Below, piece after piece: positions 31,086-40,927 of a stretch of DNA of 64,000 nt. The number at the start of each line of letters is the position of its first letter. Position 1 is the first letter of the stretch. Under the pieces are notes generated by a model. The model was given only the letters and a program-made list of their open reading frames with translations, did not search any database and was not told the origin of the DNA. The stretch is from Micrasema longulum (taxonomy: Eukaryota; Arthropoda; Insecta; Trichoptera; Brachycentridae). The stretch lies in NCBI GenBank assembly GCA_022494885.1, contig JAGVSM010001209.1, forward strand, positions 151,898 through 215,897. Direction: 5' to 3'. The translations under genes and the position numbers were made by a program.

Positions 31086-31295
31086 TAAAAACATCGAATC
31101 GTTTATTTGAAGAAGCCAATACTAGAAAATTAATATTTGAAGGGCTGACTTTGAGATTTTCCATGTTAAATAATATTTTAGAAAATATTTATTCATATTT
31201 TTTATATGAGTGTTACAATATTATAGATCTTATAAACCTTTCTTATAAAGTACAAGGTTTATATTTTGCATGTAGATATTACTTCTTTTATTGAA
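31086..31295. other. AT-rich, nothing assigned
   Basis: No feature recognised. Confidence 0.3.
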
Positions 31296-31480
31296 ATTTT
31301 CCGTGATCAAGCAGATAAAAGATACAGTTCTATGCCTACCAGAGGTCTCGGGTTCGATTTCCGACTGAATCGATGGTTACTTGATAGATTACTTTCTACT
31401 GCAGCATTTCCATGCCACTTTGTGATCTAATGATTAGCAAAATAAGACGTCTTGGGTTCGATTTCTAACTTAAGAATGTG
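31296..31480 (+). repeat. Two tRNA-like (B-box) segments in tandem
   Basis: AGGTCTCGGGTTCGATTTCC (31344-31363) and GACGTCTTGGGTTCGATTTC (about 31448-31467) are two B-box-like sequences 104 bases apart, each preceded 35-40 bases upstream by a weak A-box-like sequence (GTGATCAAGCAG and GTGATCTAATGATTAGCAA). They resemble SINE heads. Neither folds into an obvious tRNA. Confidence 0.45.
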
Positions 31481-32859
31481 TTCTAACGATAGAATATTTC
31501 GTACTATGTAGACTGAATCTGAAACTTGAGATTAGTCATCTTGACTTCAAGAAGTTCCCCATGTGCCACTAGATTCGAATAAGGAAATAATAATCATTTA
31601 TTTTAATTTGAGAATCAAGTTTTTGAACAACCTATGAATGTAGAATTATGGTCATTAGTTTTTGACATTGACATACAAACTGTGGTAAGTTGAGATGGGT
31701 CGTTAGTTTGGAGTCTGCCAATTGAAATTAATGTACCGATTACAACATAAACGTACCTAGTTCCGTACCCGAATTAATTTGTAAAAATATTAACCTTTTC
31801 AGTGCCGCAAGAAACTGCTATGGCAGTTCCCAGAAGGCCGTAAAATTTCCGGTAATTTTAAGAAACTCTTATAACCGCTGCGCTTACTTAACTTATTTTA
31901 ATAATTCCTCGTGTCCTAGTATTTCCTTTAGCTTCTTACAAAAATCTCCAAGTGTACGAAATCTAAAATTGTTCGGAATCCTTGACCTCGACATACAAAA
32001 CCACGCGACTTTACGCGTGCACCGCCCGAGCACGAAAACGGAGAGCTCGTTAACGAACTTATTATTTTTCATTTTTATTTATTTTATTATTTTTATTTCT
32101 GATATGAATTAAAATTTTCGATTGACTTTGTTTTATTTTTTATATTTTTTTGATTATATTTATGAGCATTCACCATTTAAAGATATATAATTTTTTATAT
32201 TTTTATTATGTATAAAATATATTCAAGTAAATGGCTATTCTGTAGTTTTAATTGTATTATTTTCTCTATTTTCCTATTTTTTTTTTAAATATCTTAAACC
32301 ATTTTGTCTGGTTTTGTTGAGTTTTTTTTTCTATTTTTTTTTTCCAAAGCATTAAAAAACAAAATTGTATATTTTCATTATTTTTTATTGGTACAATATT
32401 ATGTATGTACTCTTTCATTAGATTTTTAATGAAAACTAATGTCTGAGCACCCGATGACAAACTATTATTAAATTATTTTGGTTTTTTGAAACAAAATATG
32501 TTTGAATAATTTATTTTCTTTTAATGATGTATTAATTTTGTAATAATGAATCTTGTTTATTGAATAAAGATTCTTTTTTATTTTAAATTTCACATAACTG
32601 GTAATGTGACATTTAAAAAAAAAATAGAAGTGTACTAAGTAATAAAGTCGTAATGAAAAAAAAAGAAGTTATTTCATTGTCAACAAATACCACAATTCTT
32701 AAAAAAATATTATGCTGTTCACGTATTGTCCAAATCCACATGATATGGTAAAATTAGATAAGATCTATATTTTACTTTTATTTTTCAATTTTTTACGAAA
32801 TTTTTACATTTTCATGAAAAGTCCTTACATTAAAATTTAAGGGTCATTTTCTTAAAGTC
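31481..32859. other. Nothing assigned
   Basis: GC-richer at 31795-32060, strongly AT-rich after that. The minus-strand frame 32266-32460 is Lys/Asn/Phe-rich low complexity and rejected. Confidence 0.35.
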
Positions 32860-32963
32860 ATAAATACCCATGTTAGAAAATGGGAATCAAATTGTGTTAG
32901 GGTGGGATTTGAACCCCGGACATTTTGGAGTCTACGATACTACTTACAGTACCACAACCCGTC
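32860..32963 (-). mobile_element. SINE-C copy
   Basis: The minus strand gives CGGGTTGTGGTACTGTAAGT, a B-box-like GGGGTTCAAATCCC, ACCCTAACACAATTTGATTC, CCATTTTCTAACATGGG. The head abuts the A-rich tail of the J3 LINE copy, the same arrangement as at 6902/6903. Confidence 0.62.
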
Positions 32964-33155
32964 TTATTTTTTTTTTTATTTAGTGGCTACACGTAATGGC
33001 ATTGGTACATTCAAGCCATAATTTTTGTTGTGCTGTCAAGGAACAGCATATTATTACACAACCGGCGGATTGAAACATAGAATGCTACTTGTTCCAGTAA
33101 CGATAGTACAACAGTTAAGCCGTTTACTAAATTAAACATGAATACTACATAAGTG
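32964..33155 (-). mobile_element. J3 LINE fragment
   Basis: Minus-strand reading: FNLVNGL, then LSLLEQVAFYVSIRRLCNN and a diverged end, matching the J3 frame at 8060-8200. An A-rich tract (32967-32982) follows. It lies just downstream of J7 on the same strand. Confidence 0.6.
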
Positions 33156-33161
33156 ACTTTT

Positions 33162-33430
33162 TTATTTTATAAATTGCGTAACAGTTTTCCTATAGTTATT
33201 TAATGTATCGTTAAAGATATCAATATCAGCATTACTTTTTACATAATTATATAATCTTAACATACGTGATAATATATTTAAGTGCGCCATATTATTATTG
33301 AAGGTTGGAAGATAAAATGTTGTGTATGATCTCAATCGCCGACAAGGGGACATTCAAGTCTAAAATCTGTTTCCTAAATTCCAACTTATCTAAACCAAAA
33401 TGTTCTAGGCGCTGATCATAAGACTAAAGG
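33162..33430 (-). mobile_element. Jockey-like LINE C-terminus (family J7)
   Basis: Open frame 33353-33162 on the minus strand reads CRRLRSYTTFYLPTFNNNMA, HLNILSRMLRLYNYVKSN and DIFNDTLNNYRKTVTQF, the usual LINE ending. Upstream in another frame SYDQRLEHFGLDKLEFRKQI is the preceding conserved block, with a deletion between the two. It is truncated, inactive and distinct from J3. Confidence 0.7.
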
Positions 33431-33644
33431 GTTCTGCCCAGGTTACATTTGAATGTTAGGATGGGAAGTTCTTTTTTTGCACAGATTCAATAAAATTCAT
33501 GTGAGTTATGTAATGTGGTTACTAGACTACAAATCCAAATTCCAAATTACTATTTTCTGAAGATTAAATACGTTTCATGTTAAAATATTTTTGATTTCAT
33601 TTATCATTATCTATATTTTAAACTGTTTTTAGAGATATTACACA

Positions 33645-33765
33645 AACATGATTCGATTCCCCGTGAGAATAAAAAAAAGTAAATTTTCTTAAGCATGGGT
33701 GTTTTGTGATGTTATTCACCACTGTAATAAAGCCTCTTGACCTGTTGTGGTGCAAAAAATATATT
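33645..33765 (+). mobile_element. SINE-B copy without tRNA head
   Basis: ATTCGATTCCCCGTGAGAAT (remnant B-box), TTCTTAAGCATGGGTGTTTT, GTTATTCACCACTGTAATAA, AGCCTCTTGACCTGTTGTGG then a GCAAAAAA tail. The CACCAC/GTGGTG stem is kept although the inner GGCC pairs have changed. Confidence 0.62.
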
Positions 33766-33949
33766 TTCACCACCGGCATTGGGAAACTGGGAGTAGATAG
33801 CGAAATGATTATGGTGATTATTGACATTACGTGTCAAATTAAAATGCTTATAGTGAGGGTATTGATAGTTGTATCTTAATTAAATCCTAAAGTTCGTATA
33901 ATCCCGCAGTTTATTAAAATAATTGAATCAAATTAAATAGTACTTAGGG

Positions 33950-34230
33950 GAAGTTTTCTTTTTCCCCTCCTCAGTCCGGAGCTTAAGTATTGCGGGTCTC
34001 AGCATTAATGTGATGAGTAATTATTTAAAATCTCCCACGCAATATAGAAAGCCCAGCGTCTACTCCTGGAGTCCGTAGGGTGCCTTCGTTCCGGGATAAA
34101 GTGGGACATTTCCACAATAAGTTAAGGACAGTACCCCGACCGGCAATGACCCGCCACAGGAGGGCCAAAATGGGGACACAAACATCACCACGGGAGTCCT
34201 AATACCAAGGATAACTGCGGTTCTCAACAT
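33950..34230 (-). mobile_element. R1/RNase H-type LINE C-terminal fragment
   Basis: GC-richer stretch whose minus strand reads GTVLNLLWKCPTLSRNEGTL then RTPGVDAG and ILRGRFKIIT. The LLWKCP segment is what I expect from the Cys/His knuckle after RNase H in R1-like LINEs (HLLW-CP). The first Cys pair is not recognisable. Fragment only. Confidence 0.5.
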
Positions 34231-35059
34231 TTCAAACTATTGAAAAAAAATAATTTTGAAGCACTAACTTTGTAATTATTCATTATTTAATTTATATTAA
34301 GATAAAAACGCTTTTTTTCTAACCACTAAATGTTCATTTAATAACTGACTGGTTTCAAAGCTACAAAAGCTTCCATATCAAAGTTTTTTTTTTTTAAATT
34401 AAAATATATTTTTTAAATTTTTATTTACGCTAATATTTGAATTAAGCGAGCAAAATATATATTAAATAAATAGTTTAATGAAATAATATAATAAGAATGT
34501 ACTTATTTATATATATGCATTTAATTTTTATGAAAACTATAACAGCAGCCGCTGGTTGTCCCCGGGCCCCCGGGCCGATTTAACGATTTTTTTAATTTTT
34601 TAAAAATTTTATTGAATGCACAAAATACACAATTTTATCATAGCACAACTTAATGTTTTTATGTCCTGACTTGTTAAGAAATTCCATATTAAGTCGGGAC
34701 TTTTCTACATATAAATCAAAAACATTTATAAACATATTAAACAATATTCAAAATAATCAAAACAATATACAAAATAATAATTAAAAAAATATAAATAATA
34801 AAAATTTATGCATGCCAAGAAATGGAATGCAAAAAAAATATTCAATAATTCATGGCAATATGTAATAAATAATTTATAGTAATTTTATAATTCAATTCGG
34901 TAATTAATTGATAGAAAACATAAATACAAAATAATACAATAAAGTAATAATAGAAACACATCCATATGGTAGTATATGTAATTTAAGTAACATAATAATC
35001 AATAATTTTATGCTTCGATTAGCAATAGTTAAAATATTTATTGACAAATTATTAAGCAT
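34231..35059. other. AT-rich, with an isolated GC-only spike at 34560-34576
   Basis: Extremely AT-rich sequence interrupted by CCCCGGGCCCCCGGGCC at about 34560-34576. No gene or repeat is otherwise seen. Confidence 0.4.
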
Positions 35060-35400
35060 CACTATTAAGTTTATTCAAAGATGATATACATATAGCCAAA
35101 TAGGTCAAATGTGTGTACTGTTTATGAGATTTGGTCTATATAAATTGGTTATGTTTTGTACAATTATTTTTGATTATATTGTTTATTGTGCTAATGATTA
35201 TTAAGTTTATTAGATTAATCATGTTTATTAATTATTATTATTGTGTTATTTTTGTTAAATAATTCATTAAAGACATGTTCCACATTTTGTAAAATGTTTC
35301 CCTCGGCACGGGACACCCCAGTGAAAGAACATTATTACGTATAAAAAAAGAATAAAAACAATGTTAACATATAAATCAATAAATAAGTAAATAAATACGT
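35060..35400 (+). mobile_element. J6 LINE 3' UTR copy
   Basis: GTGTGTACTGTTTATGAGAT, ATAAATTGGTTATGTTTTGT, ACATTTTGTAAAATGTTTCC, CTCGGCACGGGACACCCCAG, AACAATGTTAACATAT and an (AAAT)n tail align by eye with the J6 3' UTR at 28448-28740 (other strand). The coding part is missing. Confidence 0.66.
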
Positions 35401-35424
35401 TTGAGAATAATAATAATAATATTA

Positions 35425-35883
35425 TATCTTCTTATTAGTCGCTGTTCTCATGACTGAAGATCGTCACCCCCTGTGGCCGCCCGACAATTCTTATACAACT
35501 CTCCCTTGACTCCTCTGCACTCAGCGCTCCAACTACTAAGGTACCTGCCACTGTCCTGACCTGATCAGTCCATCGTGTAGGGATCTACTTTTTCATTTTT
35601 TTCCTCCATGCCACCGACTACAACAAATCGCTTTTGGCGGATATTTTCTAGTTAATCTTCAGTCCTAGTAATTTGCTTTCATTCACAATACGTTTCAGAA
35701 GATCTAGCATTTTACCGGGGTCTTTAGCTAAATGTGTTATGTCGTCTGTGTATCTCATATTGGACAGCTTTACACCACCAATGAATACTCTTTTGTACCA
35801 TGAAAGCCGCGCGCATTACGTATTCCCCATAGATACTGAATAGTACAGGAGAGAGTATGCAACCCTACTTTACTCCTTTTTAA
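35425..35883 (-). mobile_element. RTE-6 LINE with RT core remnant
   Basis: The minus strand begins with the RT signature GVK-stop-GCILSPVLFSIYGE (the stop replaces the usual Gln), then after a shift FHGTKEYSLVV and SNMRYTDDITHLAKDPGKM. The catalytic box is YTDD, rc of 35741-35752. It continues LLKRIVNESKLLGLKIN and then jumps, by internal deletion, to a C-terminal IPTRWTDQVRTVAGTLVVGA and SAEESRESCIRIV. It is heavily decayed. A 220-bp part, including the deletion joint, is repeated at 36198-36418. Confidence 0.74.
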
Positions 35884-35930
35884 ATAATAATAATAAAAAC
35901 AATCATAGTTTATCAACAACAATAACAAGT
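35884..35930 (-). mobile_element. J5 LINE 3' terminus, 47 bases
   Basis: AATAATAATAAT, then CAATCATAGTTTATCAACAA and AATAACAAGT match the reversed J5 3' end at 42324-42366. Only the extreme 3' end is present, next to an oppositely oriented endonuclease fragment. Confidence 0.6.
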
Positions 35931-35936
35931 ATTTGA

Positions 35937-36197
35937 TCTGGTTTGACCGCGTCTTTTTCATCTTCTCGCGACTTACATATTTGCTCTTCGTATGCCCCTT
36001 CTAACAGCACCAACTATGTAAACAAAGGTAAGAACCAAGTTTTCCTATCTCGACATATATTGCGTTTAACTTCAATATTTCAAAGTGTTTTTGAACTTGG
36101 CGATGATTATTATTTTGTTGCAGGTGATTTTAGTCTATCCAATATTCAATGGATTTCTTTTGACTCCCCGGTTTATATTCATAAAAGGTCAGCCAAA
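35937..36197 (+). mobile_element. LINE endonuclease (APE-type) fragment
   Basis: The frame starting near 35943 reads RDLHICSSYAPSNSTNYVN, then ILRLTSIFQSVFELGDDYY and FVAGDFSLSNIQW. The AGDF-(N/S)-xxxIxW pattern belongs to apurinic-like endonuclease domains of Jockey-type LINEs. The Asn after AGDF is Ser here. It is the only endonuclease piece recognised in the window. The frame then runs into antisense RTE-6 sequence, so the 107-codon frame is a chimera and not a gene. Confidence 0.7.
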
Positions 36198-36418
36198 TTA
36201 CTCTCCCTTGACTCCGCTGCACTTAGCGCTCCAACTACTAAGGTACCTGCCACTGTCCTGACTTGATCAGTCCATCGTGTAGGGATCTATTTTTTCATTT
36301 TTTTCCTCCACGCCACCGACTACAACAAATCGCTTTTGGTGGATATTTTCTAGTTAATCCTCAGTCCTAGTACTTTGCTTTCATTCACAATACGTTTCAA
36401 AAGATCTACCATTTTACT
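36198..36418 (-). mobile_element. RTE-6 fragment, duplicated copy
   Basis: Collinear with 35497-35720 without gaps and with about ten substitutions. It shares the internal deletion joint and the same stop codons, so it arose by duplication of the already damaged element. The RT signature region present in the first copy is absent here. Confidence 0.75.
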
Positions 36419-37175
36419 TTTACTTAGGTTCTCGGTGTTTCAGTTGAGAACCAGTGGAACGAAGAATTGCGTATCCTAAAATACGGGTGTGGATTTCCCT
36501 TGACGGTAGCTCTGACCGAAATGTGGTAAAAGGAGGAAAACCTTTTAGTCAAAAACTGGCACAAACGTTATGAGCAGATCAATATTCCTTGATCACCTTC
36601 ATTCTCAGCGTAAAGTAATGGAAGAGAGCTTTAAAGATGGCGCCACCAGCGTGATAATAAATCCCCTACTTTGCTCATTAGGTTTTTTTTTTTTTTTTTA
36701 ATATGGGAGTTGCTTTATTATTTACCTTGCTTATAATATACAAGGTTTATAATTAAAAAAAATGGATTTTCCTGCAATTAAATATCTTAAAATTTATCTC
36801 AACTATTAGGATCAGGAGAGATATATTAATGTGAGCTTATCAGGAACTTCTCAGCATTTGCTCACGTAGAGAGGAAACCACTTAAAACTCTTCAGTTCAG
36901 CCGGAGAAGCCGGCCTGTTGGCAGTAGTCAACAGGCCTTCCGTTCCACTAGAGGAGTGTTCGGCATTTTGTTCCCTACTTTTGTTTATTTTACCAATTTC
37001 CTGCGCTATATTTATCATGTATGATACAACCTCTCGTGTGAGTTCTTTCTCTCATTAGGTTCCATTAAGTTATTATAGTAGAGAACCGAGTATACAAATT
37101 ATTATCAAATCTACAAAGTCAGAAATGCTTTTCAGCGCAGGCGGAAATAATAACAAACTAACTTAAGTAACGGGT
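36419..37175. other. Unassigned, possibly transposon-derived
   Basis: GC-richer segments at 36430-36680 and 36800-37000 have no long frame. AAGCCGGCCTGTTGGCAGTA followed by GTCAACAGGCCTTCCG (36910-36945) contains the inverted pair GGCCTGTTG/CAACAGGCC. No family recognised. Confidence 0.35.
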
Positions 37176-37179
37176 TGAG

Positions 37180-37430
37180 TTGGAACTCAGCATTATTGGC
37201 TCCAACAATGCAAGACCATCATCAAATTCTTGTATCTTTGTAAGTAGGACCGTTGTCAAGTCATTGTATCTAAATAAGATTGTTGGCAAACCCTTGCACG
37301 GACCATCAGTCGTTAAACAAGCCTTTTTATGTTTATGTATGTGGGACCATTGAAGAGCTCTTGTTTCTAAACAGGATCATTGACGAGCAATTAAATGTAT
37401 AAGGTATATGTACAATAATATCATACACCA
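37180..37430 (+). repeat. Degenerate repeat of about 45-50 bases
   Basis: Variants of GGACCATTG-(A/T)CAAG, TCTTGTATCTAAATAAG and GATTGTTGGCAAAC recur five to six times between 37205 and 37405 in one direction. Divergence is high and the period varies. Confidence 0.45.
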
Positions 37431-37439
37431 AGTTATCGA

Positions 37440-37985
37440 AAGGATGGAGAGTTCCAAATATCTGGGAGTATATGTTATGGAAAATGGCAGCTTTTAAAGG
37501 AACTGGGAATAGCAGGCGCCACGTTCAACAGTATGAAGGCTGTCAGGCAAATGAATAATTACTCAGTGATAACACCTATTTTTCTCTACGGATGCGAATC
37601 GTGGCAATCCTTACTAGGACCCAAAACTTCAAACTGCTGAGTTTTAAAAAATAGGAATCTCAGAAGAATCTTAGGTGTGCGGTAGTTTGACTTTGTGAGG
37701 AATGAAGTAATAAAAGAACTGACGCAGCAAACTCCGGTGACAACTGTCATCAAGCGGAGGCGATGCGGTTGGCTGGGCTATATGCTGCGAATGCATCCTG
37801 AGAGCCATAACCACGTTTGCCTTTTCTACAAGGCGTCAGGTTCTCGACATCCTGGACGCTCGCCAATGACTGTTCGTTGGTGGTTTATGTTTGAACTATC
37901 AGACGCGAACCTTACTTGGAAGGACGCACAGGAGCTGGCAGTCGACAGGAATTCCTGAAAGCTCTTTGTGGACACCGTAATGATA
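37440..37985 (+). mobile_element. RTE-5 LINE C-terminus, longer copy
   Basis: Starts with VIERMESSKYLGVYVMENGS (thumb entry), decays, then the open frame 37695-37958 reads RNEVIKELTQQTPVTTVIKR, CGWLGYMLRMHPESHNHVC, SRHPGRSPMTVRWWFMFELS and NLTWKDAQELAVDRNS. A shift follows before ALCGHR. An (AAT)n tail begins at 37982. The shorter copy is at 3181-3534. A 5'-truncated pseudogene of an RTE-like reverse transcriptase. Confidence 0.74.
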
Positions 37986-38289
37986 ATAATAATAATAAAT
38001 CTCTATTAACCATAATTTACAAAGTGATAAATACAATGTATACATTATGGTTAAATGGCAGACATAATGCCACTAACAATTTCTTACAGTCTAGCCAAAA
38101 TACAGTAAAAAAATATATTTTTTTAATTTTTTAAAATTAATTTTTAAAAATTAAAATAAAAAATTAATAAATTAAAAGGTTTAGAAAACAAAAACAGTTA
38201 TAAAATTATACATGCTTATAGTGTATATTGCGTGCATTAATTACATTAAATACATTTTAATTTATTCAATTGCATCTTCCAAATATTCA

Positions 38290-38450
38290 TTTATAAAGGA
38301 GATAGAAAAGATCTAAATATTTAAAATTAGTTTAAAAAAATATTTTTTGGAGAAATTTCGATAAAAAATTGTAATGTTATTAAAAGTTTATATTAGCTCT
38401 TAAGATGTTATGAGCTAACTTAATAAAGCATAAATAAATATATTCATAGT
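38290..38450 (+). mobile_element. J8 LINE 3' UTR copy
   Basis: TTGTAATGTTATTAAAAGTT, then TATGAGCTAACTTAATAAAG and CATAAATAAATA correspond to the 3' end of the J8 copy at 46385-46605. No coding part. Confidence 0.5.
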
Positions 38451-39519
38451 AATGAAAAATGTATTTATTAGAAACACTTTAAACATTCCTGCAATTTTTA
38501 AATATTAATTATTTCCTTATTTTTTTTGGGAAACATATTATAAATTTTTACTACCATGCATATGGGCCCTCTTTTTGGGAATTTTCAATTTACTTTTATT
38601 CCTGATGGTATGAAAGTGGCTTTTTTCCTATGTATTAAAATACTCATTTAGACAAAGTTTCGTTTTACAAACACCTATTGACAAATCTTTGTATTTTCAA
38701 ATCTAAGTTTTTAGCAAACACATGCTTCTGAGTAAAATCTAGTTGAAAAGCCCTTTTATCTAATAGGATGGCTGAAAAACTCTTCTAAGAGTAATGCATC
38801 AACGATAGGTGCCCATTATTCTTTATATGCAACGTTTGACTTGCCCAAGGCTATTAAAACCCTGGACCCGAAAACCTACCCTAGGGTTCTTCCCTTGTCA
38901 GAAAACGTAATCCTTATCTAAAAAACAAGAGTTCAATCGACACGTTTACAAAGACATTACAGAGATTATAAAAAAAAACTCATTTAAACTACGAAGGTTG
39001 TTTAATGTACTGGTTGTTATGCCGTGTTAATTGTAATAATTTTTGAAGCAGCTGAAATGAAAACAACTTAATAAAAATACGTTTTTTGTTTTGAACTAAA
39101 AAACTATATTTCTAGATAAAATTTAGTTTTTCTCCCTTTCTTTTTTCTTCTGGGCAGTAAAGTTTCAATTTTGTTTAGTGTAAAAATATATTATACTTTA
39201 ACCTATAACAGGTTTGGTAAAATATTTCTATAAAACACGTAATAAATTTACTTGCTACTGTTGTTTAAAATATAATTTTAAATTTCAGTCATAAATTGTT
39301 TTGAATTTGACGACAAAAGAACAAAATTGATAAGAAAAAATTATCAAGTCATACTTACTTATTACTTACTTACTTAACGTGTCTGATTGGATCATATCCT
39401 GCCACTCCAATTTGCGGCGACAGATACCGTCTTGTCATATGCCACAATAAAGTACCATAAGAAATATTATATATGCATATAATAAAATAATAATCAATAC
39501 GCATATCCTGTTTTTTTTT
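38451..39519. other. Nothing assigned
   Basis: AT-rich. A GC-richer patch at 38800-38900 (CTATTAAAACCCTGGACCCG) has no supportable frame. A short TTAC-rich tract (39352-39376) is low complexity. Confidence 0.35.
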
Positions 39520-39895
39520 ATACCCGGAATTTGCCTAGGTTAAAAAAAATCTTTATCGATTCTTAAAATTAGTATTGTCTTCTTCAAGGTAATTACCATC
39601 GAATATAAATAAACTTATGCCAGCGTTTTTTACAATCCTTAAAATATTTCTGCAGCTCAGTTTTTATTATGGCATTTAGTTCCGTCAGCGATTCAGTTTT
39701 TCAGCTTCTCAAAGATCAATGGTGGCGAAACGTAATCTTTTCACAATTTTCTTAATCACAAGGCTATATTCGGTGAATACGGTGTCTAATGGCATCAATG
39801 CGATCTGTTTTTTTTAAATCAAAAAGTCACGAACAAGCTGCGAGACGTGAGCGAACGTCAACGTCGTTCATTTTCGCCATGGAATAATCCTTAAT
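39520..39895 (-). mobile_element. mariner-type transposase C-terminal remnant
   Basis: The minus strand shows, in one frame, SHVSQLVRDFL then a diverged middle, the position of the second catalytic Asp region (HDNARxH) in mariner transposases. After shifts comes KTESLTELNAI, then KYFKDCKKRWHKFIY, the conserved mariner C-terminal motif (Q-x-CF-x-W-KKRWHKC). Several stops and frameshifts are present. The N-terminal DNA-binding region and terminal repeats were not found. Function lost. Confidence 0.62.
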
Positions 39896-40019
39896 CCTTA
39901 AATCTCGCCGATCACACTACAACGCGTCTTAGATTGTCAAAAATCAACTACGCATCCAAAATGGTCTAAAATTAACAGATCAATTATAAACGTGTGCACC
40001 TCTTCTTCGTCATTTTTGC

Positions 40020-40500
40020 TGCATGTCCCATTTACTTATGGTCAGCCATCCTAGTCCTCAGTCTACACGCCGGACAGGAAGATTTGTTCATTGGTTTTTG
40101 TTTTCCGGCCGGTTGCCATCTGACGCCAAGACAGAAACCCCTCTTGCTAATTGGGGATTAGGATGCCATCGTTGACTATTGTTCCTCCGCTACTATCCTC
40201 AACTGCCCGACGCCGCTGTCTCCCAACAAACTCCGACGCATGTCCGGGTGGCCTGAAATAAGATATGCGCTCCTTCTGCCAGTTTCGCCGTACCGATGCA
40301 CTTCCAAACTTAGCCACCTAAACACTCCAATCTACTGAAATGGAAGAAGCTCACCCCCATGACGTAGACGTGCTGAATGAGAATTACTCCGGTGAGAACT
40401 GAGAAGGTGACTCAGTCCCCCAAGATCCGAGTTTATGGGTTCGTTTAGGTAAAACAGGCAAATACATGCCCACAAATCATCGCCTAAACCCAAGGTCAAT
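40020..40500. other. GC-rich unassigned block
   Basis: About 480 bases clearly richer in GC than the flanks, ending near GAGTTTATGGGTTCGTTTAG and CCTAAACCCAAGG. TTTATGGGTTCGTTTAGGTA and GCCTAAACCC contain the inverted pair GGGTT...AACCC. All frames are interrupted. It could be a LINE 5' UTR, a SINE or a decayed host exon. I cannot decide. Confidence 0.35.
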
Positions 40501-40541
40501 TACAAACATGTGTACCAATCTAAAAAAATAATAAGCTCTTA

Positions 40542-40927
40542 CAATAGGGAAATATCACGTACTACGAATACCGATAAATATTAAATGAAATGGATTTAGA
40601 ATAATTTCAAAATCAATATGGATATTTTGGAGAAACGTTTTCATGCATAAATTTAATAAATAAAATTTGAAAGAATATGTTGCTAGAAAAACGCGATATG
40701 TTTGGCCTTGGTAGTTGTGATGTCAAGATTCGTGACAATGTTCTAAACAAATTCGAGTGGTCAGCAACAAATAAAAATAAATCGTGACGTATGACCGTTT
40801 TTGCAGGAATTCAAAATTACAAATAGTTTTTATGCTCCTAATAATTAGCAAAAAAAATTTTTTTACTGGATAGTATGTCAGGCTTTTGTTACTTTAAAAT
40901 GTAAAAAAAGTTATATTTCTCTATTAC
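40542..40927 (+). mobile_element. M1 element (MITE-like), copy 1
   Basis: Begins CAATAGGGAAATATCAC and ends GTTATATTTCTCTATTAC, imperfect 17-18 base terminal inverted repeats. Internal landmarks: GAATACCGATAAATATTAAA, TGAAATGGATTTAGAATAAT, ATATGGATATTTTGGAGAAA, GACATGTTTGGC-like, and ATCGTGACGTAT. Three further copies of similar length: 47131-47513, 50575-50972 and 60860-61210. About 385 bases, non-coding. Confidence 0.68.

Noticed and set aside
32266..32460. 64-codon Lys/Asn/Phe-rich minus frame
   Set aside because: Composition is entirely explained by A/T tracts. No motif.
35943..36266. 107-codon frame as a candidate gene
   Set aside because: It fuses a LINE endonuclease fragment to antisense RTE-6 sequence and starts from TTG. 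A chimera of transposon debris.
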